64,000 nt of DNA from Clitoria ternatea (taxonomy: Eukaryota > Streptophyta > Magnoliopsida > Fabales > Fabaceae). The DNA lies in contig CM075676.1 of NCBI GenBank assembly GCA_037962975.1, positions 29,445,001 to 29,509,000 of the forward strand, written 5' to 3'. The first letter of the stretch is position 1. Each line of letters begins with the position of its first letter. A program made the position numbers and the translations under genes. The notes under the pieces were generated by a model. The model was given only the letters and a program-made list of their open reading frames with translations. It searched no databases and had not been told where the DNA came from. Positions 1-12,245 of the stretch are shown piece by piece.

Positions 1-2201
1 GAATGTGCCTTCATTAGTTTGCTTGATTTGAAGTCCAAGGAAGAAAGTGAGTTCTCCCATCATGGACATTTTAAATTCTTCCTGCATTAACTTAGCAAAC
101 TCTTTACACATTGACTCATTAGTGGCACCAAATATTATATCATCAACATAAACTTGTACCAATAGTATGTTGTTCTTTTTGTGCTTTATGAATAGAGTTG
201 TATCAACCTTTCCTCTTTCAAAATGATTTTCTAGAAGAAATTTGCTTAACCTTTCATACCAAGCTCTTGGAGCTTGTTTTAAACCATACAAAGCTTTCTT
301 TAATTTGAAAACATAATTTGGAAATTGATGGTTTTCAAAACCTGGAGGTTGATCAACATATACTTCCTCTTGAATGTATCCATTCAAGAAAGCACTTTTA
401 ACATCCATTTGGTACAATTTGAAGTCCCTATAGCATGCGAAGGCTAATAGTAGTCTAATTGCTTCTAATCTAGCTACGGGTGCATACGTCTCTTCATAAT
501 CAATGCCTTCTTCTTGATTATAGCCTTTAGCTACTAGCCTAGCTTTGTTCCTAGTAATAATACCATTTTCATCCAGTTTATTCCTAAATACCCATTTGGT
601 TCCTATTATTTGGTGATCATTGGGTCTTGGCACAAGCTCCCAAACTTCATTTCTTTCAAATTGATTTAGCTCTTCTTGCATGGCCAACATTCAATGTTCA
701 TCAATAACAGCTTCATTAATGCATTTGGGTTCTATTTGCGATACAAAGGCTAAATGATTGCATGTATTTCTAATTGCATTACGAGTACTTACACCTTTTG
801 ATATATCACCTATGATGTTGTCCATGGGATGATTCTTCAAAGTGATCCATTGTTGTGGTTCCTCATGTTTGGCTTCATTTGTGTCTTTGATTTCTCCTTC
901 CTTGTCATCTAAGGACAATTCTTGAAGAGTATCTACAAGATCATCAACATCTTCCTTTCTCGGAGGGTTATGGCTACTTTCATCAAACTTTACATGAATG
1001 GACTCTTCAATGGTATTTGTTTGTTTGTTGAAGATTCGATAAGATTTACTAGATTGAAAGTACCCTAGGAAGATTGCCTCATCAGGTTTAGCATTTTCCA
1101 TTATTGAGCACAAAGCATTTACATCCAAAAATATGAAAGTGTACAATGTTGGCTTTTCTACCCTTGTAAAGTTCATAAGGGGTTTTCTTTAGAATAGGCC
1201 TTATTAAACATCTGTTCATAACATAGCAAGCGGTGTTTACCGTATCGGCCCAAAAATGTTTTGCAATGTGGTTTTCATTTAACATGGTTCTTGCAAGCTC
1301 CACCAAGGATCTATTTTTCCTTTCAACTACTCCATTTTGTTGTGGAGTTAGGAGCTGAAAAATTGTGATTTATACCATGTTTTTCGCAAAACTTTTTAAA
1401 AGATTGATTTTCAAATTCTCCCCCATGATCGGTTCTAATGGATGTAATTTTAGAATTCTGCTCATTTTGGATAATCTTTGTAAGTTTCTTGAATGCATGA
1501 TATGCTTCATTTTTATGAGCAAGAAACAAGGTCCATGTATATCTAGAATAGTCATCTAAAATAACTAGACCATAGTAATTACCTCCAAAGCTCTTGATTT
1601 TGGATGGTCCAAATAAGTCTATGTGCAAAATTTGTAAAGGCCTTTGTGTGGAAACAATATTTTTGGATTGAAAAGATGCCTTTACTTGTTTTCCCTTTTG
1701 ACATGCATCACAAAATCTATTTTCAAACTTAAGCTTTGGTAAACCAATTACTAATTCTTTGGAAACAAGTTTGTTTAAGTGGTCTACATGTATATGAGCT
1801 ATTCTCCTATGCCATAGCCAAGTTTCATCCTCTTTTGTAATGAAGCATTGTTCATCATTTGTAGACAAACTATCCACATCAATCATGTAAATGTTATCAA
1901 TCCTTTTTCCAACAAATTTGACTTCTTTGTTTAGCTTATTCTCAATTATACAACAATTGGATTCAAATAAAACTCTATATCCTTTGTCACATAATTGACT
2001 TATGCTAAGCAAGTTATGTTTGAGTCCTTCAACATACAACACATCACTAATGGAGGTAGAGGAATTTTTACCGATATTTCCGATACCAAGTATTTTACCC
2101 TTGGTGTTGTCTCCATAAGTGACACTTCCTTTTCTTTTAGGAGTAAATGATGTAAATTTGCTTATGTCTCCCGTCATATGCTTTGAACACCCACTATCCA
2201 A
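1..2201 (-). pseudogene. Copia-1 pol relic (protease, integrase, reverse transcriptase part)
   Basis: The frame opens with the aspartic protease motif DSGCSKHM, followed by the pre-integrase zinc motif (HRRIAHIH then CDACQKGK) and the integrase core (LHIDLFGP, RTDHGGEF). Against Copia-2 a 2-nt deletion near 1348 shifts the frame just before the segment holding the integrase Glu. A 20-nt deletion near 1099 shifts it again, and codon 691-693 (minus strand) is TGA where Copia-2 has Trp. From about 690 to 1 the reverse transcriptase frame appears open, including YVDDIIFG near 130-155. RNase H would lie outside the window. The breaks rule out a working polyprotein. Confidence 0.9.
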
Positions 2202-2247
2202 ATACCAATGGGTGTTGCTTGCCTTGAAGCATACCTACAAAACAAAA

Positions 2248-3895
2248 TCAGTTTAGAGAACTAGGTACCCATTTTATGTTGGGTCCTTTAAGGTTAGTTT
2301 GTGGTAATGTCCCTTTGGGAACCCACACCTTTCTTATAACCTTTGGTCCTAATTTTCTAACATTGCAATTTGAAGAGTTATGACCTTTGAATCCACAGTG
2401 ATTGCATTTCATAAAGGGCGAGGATGATCTCATAGGAGGCACAAAGAAGTTTTTGTAATGCTTTTCATTTTTAATAGAATTGTATCCTAAACCAGTTTTG
2501 TCAAACATGCATCTTTGATTTCCAAGTAGTACATTCAGATTATCTCTACCATTTGTAAATCTCTCTAAGGTTTTGTTTAAATCTAGGACTTTATTTTCTA
2601 GATCAACACATTTCTTAGCAAAATCACAGGGTTTACTTTTGGAGCATGTTTGAGCATTTTCCAATTCTTCCTTTAAGCATTCATTCTCTTTGCAAACCTC
2701 CATAAGGTGTATTTCTAGAGTGTCACTAGTTTTTCTAGACACCTTAAGTCTATTAGAGACTTTTACAAATTTATCATACAATTCCTCTAGAGCATCAAGT
2801 AATTCATCCTTATCTAAGTCATGAAAGTTTACCTCATCATCTTCTTCTTGGTGGTTGGCCATGAGGCAAAGGTTTGCTTCTTCATTTTCCGAGTCATCCG
2901 AGCTACTTATCTCATTTTCATCCCATGCTATATATGCTCTCCTTCTTCCTCTTTTCTCTTTGCCCTTCTTCTTAAGATTTGGGCAGTCCGCTTTGAAATG
3001 CCCTTCCTTTCCACATTCAAAACAATTGGGTGAGGAAGAATTTTCTTTAGTAATAGGTTTCTTACTTGGGTTTTTGAAGTTTCTTTGGAAGCGTTTGCTT
3101 TTCATGAATTTCCTAAAGCGTTTCACAAATAGTCCAAACTCTTCTTCTTCGTCAAGTTCACTTCCGGATTCTTCTTCATTTATGGAAGTGGCCTTGAGGG
3201 CGAGTCCCTTTTTCTTAGAAGATTTTTCTTCCTCTTCTGTCATCTTTAATTCTTTCAGCTCTTGCTCTTGTTCCTGTAACTTACCAAATAGTATGGCAAG
3301 AGACATCTCGTTTATGCTGGGAGACTGTTTGATGGCGGTAACTAGTGGTTGCCATTCTCTGTTAAGACTTTTCAACACTTTATGAATGATCTCTTTGTTA
3401 GTGTAAGTCTTTCCAAGAATAATAAGTTGATTAATGATGAGAGTGAACCATTTTTGCATATCAACAATTGATTCATGAGAGTTTAATCTAAAGCACTCAT
3501 ATTGACTGATTAGTGTACTAATTTTAGAGTCTTTAACATCATTTGTACCTTCATGGGTTACTTGAAGAGTATCCCACATTTCCTTGGCGGATTTACAATT
3601 CATTATTCTAGAAAATTCATCTGGACCTAATGCCATAGTGATGAGATTTTTAGCCTTATAGCCATATTGCACTTTCTTTTCTTCATCACTAGTCCATTCC
3701 TCCATAGGTTTTTCAACACTTTTATCATTGACAATATGCATGGGTGTATAAGGACCATTTTCAATGGCATTCCAAACTTTAAAATCAATAGATTGAATAA
3801 ATATTTTCATTCTTTCTTTCCAAAATGCATAGCCTTCCCCATTGAAAGCGGGAGGTCTGTTTATAGCACCACCCTCGGGAAGAACTTAAGGCCAT
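2248..3895 (-). pseudogene. Copia-1 gag relic
   Basis: It encodes a Sirevirus-type Gag (UBN2/copia gag domain, then a Lys/Glu-rich stretch). Two CCHC zinc knuckles are visible, CFECGKEGHFKADC and CNHCGFKGHNSSNC, which in Gag proteins bind RNA. The frame is open from about 3810 to 2248 (520 codons). The original ATG, placed at 3893-3895 by alignment with Copia-2, is out of frame because a 10-nt segment is missing near 3885. The stop precedes the pol frame by the same short gap, and in the same relative frame, as in Copia-2. Confidence 0.88.
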
Positions 3896-3937
3896 CTAGT
3901 CTCTTGAAGCTGTTAAGCTTAATTTACCAAGAGTCAA

Positions 3938-3949
3938 GCTTTGATACCA
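3938..3949 (-). other. Copia-1 primer-binding site
   Basis: On the minus strand this reads TGGTATCAAAGC, 11 of 12 matches to TGGTATCAGAGC, the complement of the initiator tRNA-Met 3' end used by most plant copia elements. It sits 2 nt inside the LTR end at 3952, as in Copia-2. The single mismatch fits a decayed element. Confidence 0.85.
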
Positions 3950-3951
3950 CT

Positions 3952-5391
3952 TGTTGTTCAAGTGGCCTCAATACTCAAGAGGGGGGGTGAATTGAGTTTT
4001 TAAACTTTTTGTTGGAAAGCCTTTGAACTTGATTCTTATTTTCAAGTATACAAGTTTATGCAAGTGAAATCAAGTTTAATGAAATGTGCAAGGCAAAACA
4101 AAGGTAAATATAGTAGAGACAATTTAACAAACACTTGGTGTGCAGTATTCAAGGTTTATCAAATTAGAAAAGTTTAAGAGTGCAAGCCACAATCAATCAA
4201 CACAAGCTAATTTAGCATAGTATATGAAAGTAAAAGAGTAGGGAAGAGAAACTTGCAAACCGATTTAACGAGTTCCACCAATCCGGTGTACGTCTCGCCT
4301 CTAAGCAACCCACTTAGAGGATTTCCACTATTGTAGACTAGAGATACAACTTTGAGCAATTGCGGCTTCCTAGTGTCCCACACTCAAGAACCCAACCCTC
4401 ACAAGTATAAGGGCACCCCACCCAATCTCTCAATCTCACAATATCCCAAAGGTTGAACCCCTACCTTTGTAACCACTCAACCTAGAGTGAACTTTGGTGT
4501 TTGGTGTTTTACAAGCAAGTAACTCTCTTAATAGAGTAGATGTACAAGTGAAGGTTCTCTTAAATCTATAACTCTCAAGAAGAGAGGATATGCAAATGAA
4601 ATCTCAGAATATACAAGAATGAGGGCTTACAAAGGACAAGAGTAAGTAGAGAAATGTAGCTTCTTTGTTATCTATTTTGTGCTTGAGTTCCTCTTGAATT
4701 TATAGAGCCATTTGAGAGCTTGAGGAGTGCCTTTCTTCTTCCTAGCCGTTGCACATAGTGGGGATCTGAAAAATGGTGGAGACATGTGCTGGTTTCCCAC
4801 TAATATATGTTTTTCCACTATGGTAATCGATTATCCCTTTGGGTCTAATCGATTACAACTTGAATTTTTCATTGCAGATCGTGTGGTAATCGATTAGCCA
4901 ATCCATGGTAATCGATTATCATCAAGTCAGAGCGAAACTAATCGATTTCCTTTTGCCTTGTAGTCGATTAGCAGAGATGCCTGATGCATTTAATTTGGCT
5001 TCGTAGCTTCGTAATTGATTATATAGTCATAGTAATCGATTAGTTTAATTCCAGTAGCCTTCTAATCGATTGTCAGAGTTCTCGTAATCGATTAGCTGTT
5101 ATACCTGATGCTTTTAAATCCATTTTTGGTTTTGGTAATCGATTGAGCCATTCATGTAATCGATTAGCTTGATTCCAGTAGCTCTGTAATCGATTATTTC
5201 AATTGCTGTAATCGATTAGTTTATGCCCTGTTGCAATTGTTCCAAAGACATAGTTACTCTAATCGATTAGACTGGGCTTCCTAATCGATTAGCTTCGCAT
5301 TGTTTTATGTCTTCTTTGTTTTTGCAAGACTTTCTTCAAAAGTGTTTTGTCATTATCAAAATCCTTGTACCTGTTACCACATTCAAACACA
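3952..5391 (-). repeat. Copia-1 5' LTR (1440 bp)
   Basis: The LTR begins and ends with TG/CA: on the plus strand it starts TGTTGTTCAAG and ends TTCAAACACA. It is clearly related to the Copia-2 LTRs but lacks their short tandem duplication of the CTCTAGGTTGAGTG segment. A minus-strand TATA box (CTATAAATTC) is at 4696-4705. Directly upstream of it, at 4824-5294, are about 16 copies of TAATCGATTA or one-base variants. Confidence 0.9.
4824..5294. promoter_or_regulatory. TAATCGATTA palindrome array in Copia-1 LTR
   Basis: About 16 copies of the palindrome TAATCGATTA, several with one substitution (TAGTCGATTA, TAATTGATTA), lie at 20-40 bp spacing. The array is just upstream of the LTR TATA box at 4696-4705. 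The position suggests promoter-proximal regulatory sites; the function is inference. Confidence 0.75.
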
Positions 5392-5576
5392 TTGACCCAT
5401 CAGATAAACGATAGTCAGTTGTTCTCCAAGGTAGACACAACATTGAGGATCCATGTCTTGATGTCCTAGACATACCTTGTCTAACAACACGTACACCAAC
5501 AGACATTGTGGAAGATCTCATAGATGATATAGTTGCGACTCGTAATGACCACCAGGAGGGTTTATGGGAAACATAG
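5392..5576 (+). pseudogene. tnpD C-terminal tail of CACTA A
   Basis: Translation matches the end of the CACTA B tnpD protein (DUF4216 region and tail): DPSDKR, then QGRH, then DVLDIP and NDHQEGLWE. In CACTA B the same stretch is at about 50180-50367. An in-frame TAG replaces the Trp codon after DPSDKR. The rest of the gene was separated by the Copia-1 insertion and lies left of the window. Confidence 0.8.
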
Positions 5577-5580
5577 GGTA

Positions 5581-5670
5581 TGGTTATATATTATTCATCA
5601 TATTTATATATCATTCATCATGTTTATATATCATTCGTCATGTTTATATATCATTCGTCATGTTTATAAA
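5581..5670. repeat. 20-bp minisatellite, about 4.5 units
   Basis: Consecutive 20-bp units of the form TGTTTATATATCATTCGTCA start at 5581, 5601, 5621 and 5641, with a partial unit at 5661. The repeat lies between the tnpD tail and the start of the tnpA-like gene and is absent from the same place in CACTA B. Confidence 0.9.
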
Positions 5671-5699
5671 CTGATTCTTGTTTTTTTGAACAGATACCT

Positions 5700-8600
5700 A
5701 TGGCTGATCAGGATTCACATGCGAGATCTGACTCCCAGAGTACCGATTCCTCAGCTAGGAAGAGAGGTGTTACCCGGATGACCAATGTTGCACTTAGGCG
5801 TCATCAGGGTCAGAGGACCCATGTTGACATTGATATTTGCACCGGGAGGACTTCAGGGCCCAACGCCGCCAAGTTTCAGAGTTACTTAGGTGTCTTGGCA
5901 CGGTTGAAGGTGTCCATCATTATCCCTGATTGGGATAGTGTTGAGGAGGTCGTGAAGAATGCAATTTGGGCTGATGTTGTTGTAAGTATATTTATCTGTA
6001 CATTTATTTACTCGTATTGTAATTTGTTATGTGTAATAATCTCATCCTTGTTTATTTGGCACTTGTAGGATGCTTGGGATATTCCTGCAGTTGATACACT
6101 ACGTAGGAAGATCATGTCTGAGATCGCTGACCGATGGAGAACATTCAAGAGCAACCTGACCTCCACGTATATTTTAATTTTAAAATATAAATGTTTAAAC
6201 TCATCATTTTTTAAGTTATCAATTAGTTAATTCAAATATTTTAAATTTTAGGTATGTCTACGGGAAGAAGCAGGGTGAGTTTCCTCATCCATAGATCGGC
6301 AGACTTGGGATGCGTTTGTGGCATCCAGGCACACGGACGACTTTATTGTATGTATCTTTTACTGATTATGTTTTTATAGTTATTGGAGAATGTACAACGT
6401 ATAAATGTCTTTGAATTGTTTCTGATGCAGGCCAGACGCATAAAAGCATAGGAAATTAAGGTGAAAAATGACTGCCCTCACAGGTTGTCACGTGGGGGTT
6501 ACAAATTGTTAGAGGATCGGATAATGGAGGAGAAAGCTAGGCGACGTCAAGATAGCCACCCTGACACCACTATTGTGGATCCCCCCTCCCCACCCACACG
6601 ACATGAAAAATGGAAGCGTGCCAGGACGAAGAAGAGTGGTCAGTACACTTCATGTTGAGGAGGTTGTCTCAAGGATTGTAAGTACAAAGCTTATCAATAT
6701 CTTTTATGAAATGTTAAATATCCATCAAACCCTAACACTAATCACTGACTTTTGGTTGCAGGATTCCTTGGTAGAGCAGTCGACCCAAGGGTCATTTGTG
6801 TCACATGGTAAGGATGATATATTGACCGTCGCCATCGGTCGACCAGAGCATCCTGGACGAGTACGTGTAGCTGGTCGAGGTCATGGTACGTTTACATTAA
6901 TAGTCTTAGATTCTGTATGATAACATTTTTATTCTAATTATTCTTTCTCTGTAGGCCTCCGAAGCTATTTCGGTCATGCAGCCACCCCTTCCCAATCCAT
7001 ATCTGATTTGGAAAAGAGCTTTGAGGAGAAGGTTGCCGTAGTGAAGGCAGAGGCAAAGGAGGAAATGCAGAGGCTGCTTCAGGAAGAGATGACACGGTTT
7101 CGGAGTGAGATGATGGCCTCATTCAGTCAACAATGTCAACCTACGCCACCGGTGTTGGACCCACAAGTTAAATTGTACATTATTTAGTTGAATCACCTAT
7201 GATTCGTTATCATTATTTCTTGAATAACTTCAAAATGTTGTGTAATTATGCAGACTAGACGGGTCAGCACAAAGGGGTCATGTGCTGCACCTGACGGTGA
7301 TGATGACGACATAAATCTTGGAGACTGCCATCAGTGTGACCTATTTGTGGATGGAGTGAAAGAGCCAATTGCCATTGGTTCAGTGTATAACCAAGGCCCT
7401 TTGGTTCACCATCAGAAATTGCCTGATGGTGTGTCAAGGATTTCGGTTGTACAGGTGCTTGAGGAAGATGCAGTTGTTCCCATTCCAACATCTGAGGTAT
7501 GACTCGTCGGCCAGGCTGTAGGACACTTCCTTATGTGGCCGACCAGACTTGTGTCAGATTCTGGTCCCTAGGTATGCTCTTTACCCAAGCATCAATTATA
7601 TGTTAAGTTATGGTTTCAATAATCATAAATTGCTTCTAATGTTTTAACTAATTTAACAGGGTGTTGCCCCATCAAAGAAGCCAGAGCCCCTCCTTGATCC
7701 GATAGAACAACTGTGGGATATATCGGCTAGGCTTTGCAATTGCACTATCCCGGTCCCATGGGAGGAATCCGTTTTTGGTCTCCCGAGTGAGTTCCCAGTG
7801 TACATTGCATGACCTGACTTGTGTGAGGTCCTAACAGGGAATCAGATGTTGAATATTTCAGTGATTCAATGTTGGGAGCTGTAAGTATAATGTTTTTCGT
7901 TCAATGATAGTGTCAATTAAATTTATATTTTTTACAACACTAAACATCTACAAATTTGATTAGGTTTTTACATAGACTTTGCATACAGAGAGGTGTCGAT
8001 GACACTTATGGTTTCCTGGAGCCCTCTCTAATACAACTTCGTGGGAACAACAAGGAGGGGATTCAGGCATACATCCAGAATTGGATGCATGCCTCGAACA
8101 AGACTGTGTACCTTGCGCCATTTCATAGAGAGTAAGAGTCTAATAAATATTTAGTTATTTTTGTTAATTTAATAATAGATTGTGTTGTTACTATTCAATG
8201 GTACATTACAGCCTTCACTGGCAATTGTTGGTTATTTGCCCGAAGGACGACATTGCTGCATGCTTCTGTTCGTTGCATGGGAGTCCTGGTGCGGACTATA
8301 TGAAAATACTAGAAGGGTAAAATGATTTTTAAAAATAAAATAACTTTACATATTTGTTTAAGTCATTCTATTAACTAAACTGGTATTTTATTCTCTTACA
8401 GGGCTTTAATTGGGTACCATCTACTACGCGGCAAAGGGACCAAGAAAAGACTAGAGTGGGTCTTCCCAAAAGTAAGCACTTCAATTAAAAAGCATTACTT
8501 TTAAAGTTACCTCAATTAGTAACAAAAAAATAACCAATTTTGAAATCAATGTATGGTACCTTGTAGTCTTATCGACAGGATGGCAGCTTTGAGTGTGGGT

Positions 8601-8858
8601 ATTTCATGATGAAGATGATGCTCACCATTGTCCAATCTGGTATAGTAGACAGATGGACAACTGTAAGTTTTTGTTGCCTACTTAAATTTATTTGGTTTTT
8701 ACATATTACTATTACAATTTGTTGCTTACCTATTAATGATTATGTCTTCTTTGCAGCACTTTCGAGACTCTTCCTCAATGTTCCCTGAAGGATACATTGA
8801 TGAAATCAGAAACCAATGGGCCACCAGCCTTCTTCAACTCAAGGAAGGACTCCAATAG
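5700..8858 (+). pseudogene. tnpA-like protein with Ulp1-like domain, CACTA A copy
   Basis: An intron-containing relic matching the gene at 50482-53604 exon by exon. It starts MADQDSHARSDSQ; the first exon ends at 5981 before GTAAGT. The N-terminal half resembles the plant En/Spm Transposase_24 type. The C-terminal half resembles a Ulp1/C48 cysteine protease: HWQLLVICPK at about 8217-8246, then FECGYFMM at about 8589. The catalytic Asp found in CACTA B (YFDSLH) is Cys here (CFCSLH). Other damage includes a frameshift near 6275-6290, where CACTA B has an ordinary exon, and TAG at about 6449. Later exons still end at recognisable GT-AG borders, and the frame ends at TAG 8856-8858. Confidence 0.82.
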
Positions 8859-9071
8859 ACTTCTGTCATTTCTGTGTAGTTATATACCTATTAGTGTAGC
8901 TTAATCACTTATTGTGCATTTTATATACCATATTTGATGTTTAGATAGTTTGATTGAAATTTATTCATTTTTATTATTATTATTCATCATTGGGTTGTCT
9001 GGTTACTGTTTACAGGTTTTGGGAATGAATAAAAATCAAAATAAAATTTTTTAAAAAAATAAATTTTTAAG
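8859..9071 (+). other. 3' untranslated region of CACTA A gene
   Basis: AT-rich sequence after the tnpA-like stop. It runs to the point where Copia-2 interrupts it. I see no further coding sequence. Confidence 0.6.
9067..9071. other. Target site duplication of Copia-2 (left)
   Basis: TTAAG directly precedes the LTR terminus TGTTGTTC at 9072 and is repeated exactly at 18985-18989 after the other LTR terminus. A 5-bp duplication is what copia integrase produces. Confidence 0.93.
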
Positions 9072-10492
9072 TGTTGTTCAAGTGGCCTCAATACTCAAGA
9101 GGGGGGGTGAATTGAGTTATAAGACTTTTGCTTGGAATACCTTTGAAATTGATTTCTATAACCAAGTTTATGAGAGTATGCAAGTGAAAGCAAGTAAAGG
9201 ATGATATGCAATGCACTACAAAAGAAAATATTGCTGGGGCAATTTAGCAAACACTTGGTGTGCAGTATTTGAAGTATAACAAATTAAGCAAGTTTAAGTG
9301 TGCTCTTCTCAAACAATCAACACCAATCAATTAATATGCAGTATATGATAGTAAAAGAGTAAGGAAGAGAAGCTTGCAAACCGATATAATGAGTTCCACC
9401 CAATCCGGTGTACGTCTCGCCTCTAAGCAACCCACTTAGAGGATTTCACTATTAAAGATTTGAGATACAAGCTTTGAGCAATTGCAGCTTCCTAGTGTCC
9501 CACACTCAAGAACTCAATCCTCACAAGCAAAGGGCAACCCACCCAATCTCACAATCTCTCAATACCCAAAGGTTGAACCCCAACCTTTGTGACCACTCAA
9601 CCTAGAGTGAACAACCACTCAACCTAGAGTGAATCCCTTGTGTTTGGTGTTGTGTTTACAATCAATACACTCTCTTAATAGAGTAGATACACAAATGAAA
9701 GCTCTAACCAATTCTAACTCTCAAGATGAGAGGATATACAAATGTATTTCAAGATACAAGAAATAGGGCTTACAAGGCACAAAATAGAGTAAAGGATTTG
9801 TAGCTTCTTGTTATTTTTTTTTGTGCTTGTGTTCCTCTTCAATTTATAGAGCCAAGATAGCTATTGAGGTGTGCCCTTCGTTCTTCATAGCCGTTGCTCT
9901 CAGTGGAAATTTGAAGGATGGTGGAGACATGAGCTGGTTTCCCACTTAAATGTGTTTTTCCACTAGCGTAATCGATTACACCCTCGCGTGGTAATCGATT
10001 AGCTTTAAGTCAGAGAGTCACTAATCGATTATTTCATTTTCTGTAATCGATTAGCATCTATACCTGATGCATTTAATTTAATTTCGCAGCTTCCTAATCG
10101 ATTAGCATATCTTGTAATCGATTACCTTAATTTCAGTGGCTTCCTAATCGATTGAATGGCTTCCTTAATCGATTAGGCATTATACTTGATACATTTAATC
10201 CCATTTTTGATGGTTGTAATCGATTAGCTTTAAGTACCTAATCGATTATCTTAATTCCAGTGACTTCGTAGTCGATTATCTTCAGTCCCATAATCGATTA
10301 GCTTACATCCTGATGCAGTTTCTTCCAAAACAGAAAGCTCCTAATCGATTAGCATAAGTGACCTAATCGATTAGCTTCGCTTTTACTTGGACCCTGATTC
10401 CATATCTTTGTTTTTGTACAGATTTCTTCAAGAGTGCTTGTCATTATCAAAATCTTTGAACATCCTTGAACCTGTATACATATTCAAACATA
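9072..10492 (-). repeat. Copia-2 3' LTR
   Basis: 1421 bp, nearly identical to 17564-18984. The minus-strand TATA box (CTATAAATTGA) is at 9839-9849. About 14 TAATCGATTA copies lie upstream of it between roughly 9967 and 10376. Near 9590-9635 the LTR carries a tandem duplication of CACTCAACCTAGAGTGA. Confidence 0.95.
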
Positions 10493-11089
10493 TTCTCCCC
10501 CTTTTTGATGATGACAACTATGTTCATCTCTTGAGGGTTGTTAGTTTGAAAAATTTAAACTTATCTCTTATTTTATCTCTTTGCAAAAACATCTCTGTTG
10601 CATTATCAGTTTTTCAAAAATATATTATCTATTTACAAAGTTCAAAAAGTCAGAATCATTATCACATTCAGCAGCAAATATCTTATCTCTTTTTATCTCT
10701 TATCTGTTATCTCTTGCTAAATCTCCCCCTATCAAAAAGAATTTATTAATCCTATCTTTTTCCAATTTTAAACAAGAAGAACAGATATTCTTCTCCATAT
10801 TTTAAACAAGAGTTTAAACAAGATATGAACAGATTAACCAAGATATGAACAGATATTCTTCTCCCCCTTTGTAATCATCAAAAATAATTCGTGCAATTTA
10901 AAGAGATAGAATATGAACTGAAACGAGATAATTTTATTGAATTGAAAACGGATGGGAATTGCATTAAGAGACAATATTCAGAATTGAAATAACATAAGCA
11001 CCCTAAACAAAAGTATGACTAAGGATCTAATTATCCGGATTGAAAAAGCGAATTTCAGTAATTTGGTGAGACAGCTCTTCCTAGCGCTG
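10493..11089 (-). other. Copia-2 3' noncoding segment with repeated polypurine tracts
   Basis: No credible gene is present. On the minus strand the tract CAAAAAGGGGGAGA (10494-10507) directly abuts the 3' LTR and is the likely plus-strand primer. Two further purine runs of the same type lie at about 10722-10739 and 10858-10870. Multiplied polypurine tracts upstream of the 3' LTR are a known Sirevirus trait. Confidence 0.75.
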
Positions 11090-12148
11090 TTACATCATCT
11101 CAAAGTGTTGCTGCTCGGTCATTGAAAACTCTTGAAGGGAGTTTTCAAGGCGATCGAAGCGGCGGTCAAGATGGGCGTAAAGAGATGCAAATGGGTTAGC
11201 TTGGGGTGCAGATGAAGAGGCTGATGGTGCAGCTTGTGGTTGAGGAGGAGGAGGAGCGGGTTCTTCTTCGGCAGGAGCTTCGAAGGGAATGTTGGTATCA
11301 ATGCCCTCCATTCGTGAGTACCATGCTCCATTTGTGAAAACGAGACCCATTTTGGTGAGGTGATGGGTGCCAATGCAAGCTCTAGGAGGCACTTTTTCAG
11401 AGAGTTCTCCGGCCAAATCAACTCCACAATATTTAAAAATTTTAGTGAGGAGGATGCCATAGGGGAGTTTTTGCTGGTCCTTCGCATGACGCATATAGAA
11501 TTTGACCAACTGAACCCAGTTGATCTCCTTAGAGTTTAGCATGGCCCACATCAAGAGGACATCATCCTCTTCAACCAAAGCATAGTTCCCACCGCGAGGA
11601 ACTATCATTTTGACCAAGAAGAAGTGAAGCAGACGGTTGTTCATGGTCAAATGTCCTACCAGTTTGTGGTTGCTCCTAGGGCGGTCAGCTTTCCACAAGG
11701 ATTGACGAGCAGTTAGAGCATTGAAGCCCCATTCGTCTTCCGGTTCTCCTCTATCAAAATCAGCATTGTTGAGAGGTAGCTGGGAGATTTCCGCAATTTG
11801 AGCATTGGTGAGTTTGATGGTTGCATTCTTCACTTTGGATTCAACCATCCCATTGACAAGTCGGAGGTTGCAGTAGAATACCCTCATGAGTTCAGGATAG
11901 TACTCTTCTTCTTTGAGGGAGAGGAATGGAAAGAGGTTGTAGTGGTGAAGGCTTTGGGTGAAGGTTAGGCTGGGGTTATTGAAGGTGTCGGCAATTGTGA
12001 AGTGAGGAGTCATTATCTCCTTTTCAGAAAAGTTTTTCATGAAATTTTGGAGATCTCTAGGAGAAGAAAAGAACCTTGAAAAATCAAGGGGGTTGTGGGC
12101 TTGAGCTACAGAGGACCTTGCTCTCTTGACATTTCTAGATGTAGACAT
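11090..12148 (-). CDS. Accessory ORF of Copia-2, 352 aa, position of env in Sireviruses
   Basis: An intact frame downstream of pol. I take the ATG at 12146-12148 (MSTSRNVKRARSS) because a TATA box lies about 100 bp before it and the open frame upstream of that ATG is CT-rich leader. The protein has a basic start and a central alpha-rich region of about 200 residues with phrases such as NRLLHFFLVKMIVPRG and DDVLLMWAML. That region resembles the 'putative plant transposon protein' type (Pfam Transposase_32-like, from memory). A Pro/Glu/Ala-rich linker follows, then a C-terminal coiled-coil-like segment (LDRRFDRLENSLQEF). There is no signal peptide or membrane segment, so it is not an obvious envelope protein. 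Its function is unknown. Confidence 0.75.
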   Translation of the reverse strand: MSTSRNVKRARSSVAQAHNPLDFSRFFSSPRDLQNFMKNFSEKEIMTPHFTIADTFNNPSLTFTQSLHHYNLFPFLSLKEEEYYPELMRVFYCNLRLVNGMVESKVKNATIKLTNAQIAEISQLPLNNADFDRGEPEDEWGFNALTARQSLWKADRPRSNHKLVGHLTMNNRLLHFFLVKMIVPRGGNYALVEEDDVLLMWAMLNSKEINWVQLVKFYMRHAKDQQKLPYGILLTKIFKYCGVDLAGELSEKVPPRACIGTHHLTKMGLVFTNGAWYSRMEGIDTNIPFEAPAEEEPAPPPPQPQAAPSASSSAPQANPFASLYAHLDRRFDRLENSLQEFSMTEQQHFEMM

Positions 12149-12245
12149 GGTGGAGAAGACAAAGAGGATGATGAAGAGAGAAGAGTGCTTTTGGAGAGGT
12201 TTGAGAGGAAGGAGGTAGTGTGAGATGAGAAGGTGAAGGAAGGGG

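Larger units (their letters stand above)
1..5391 (-). mobile_element. Copia-1: Sirevirus-type Ty1/copia element, partial and damaged
   Basis: Reading on the minus strand, the element runs from its 5' LTR (3952-5391) through a primer-binding site, gag and pol, and leaves the window at position 1 within reverse transcriptase. Its proteins closely match those of Copia-2 at 12758-17507, so the two belong to one family. It lies in the 3' end of the tnpD gene of CACTA A: homology to CACTA B resumes directly at 5392. The 5 bp after the LTR are TTGAC, but the matching duplication would be outside the window. Two frameshifts and a stop in pol plus a frameshift at the gag start show it is dead. Confidence 0.92.
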
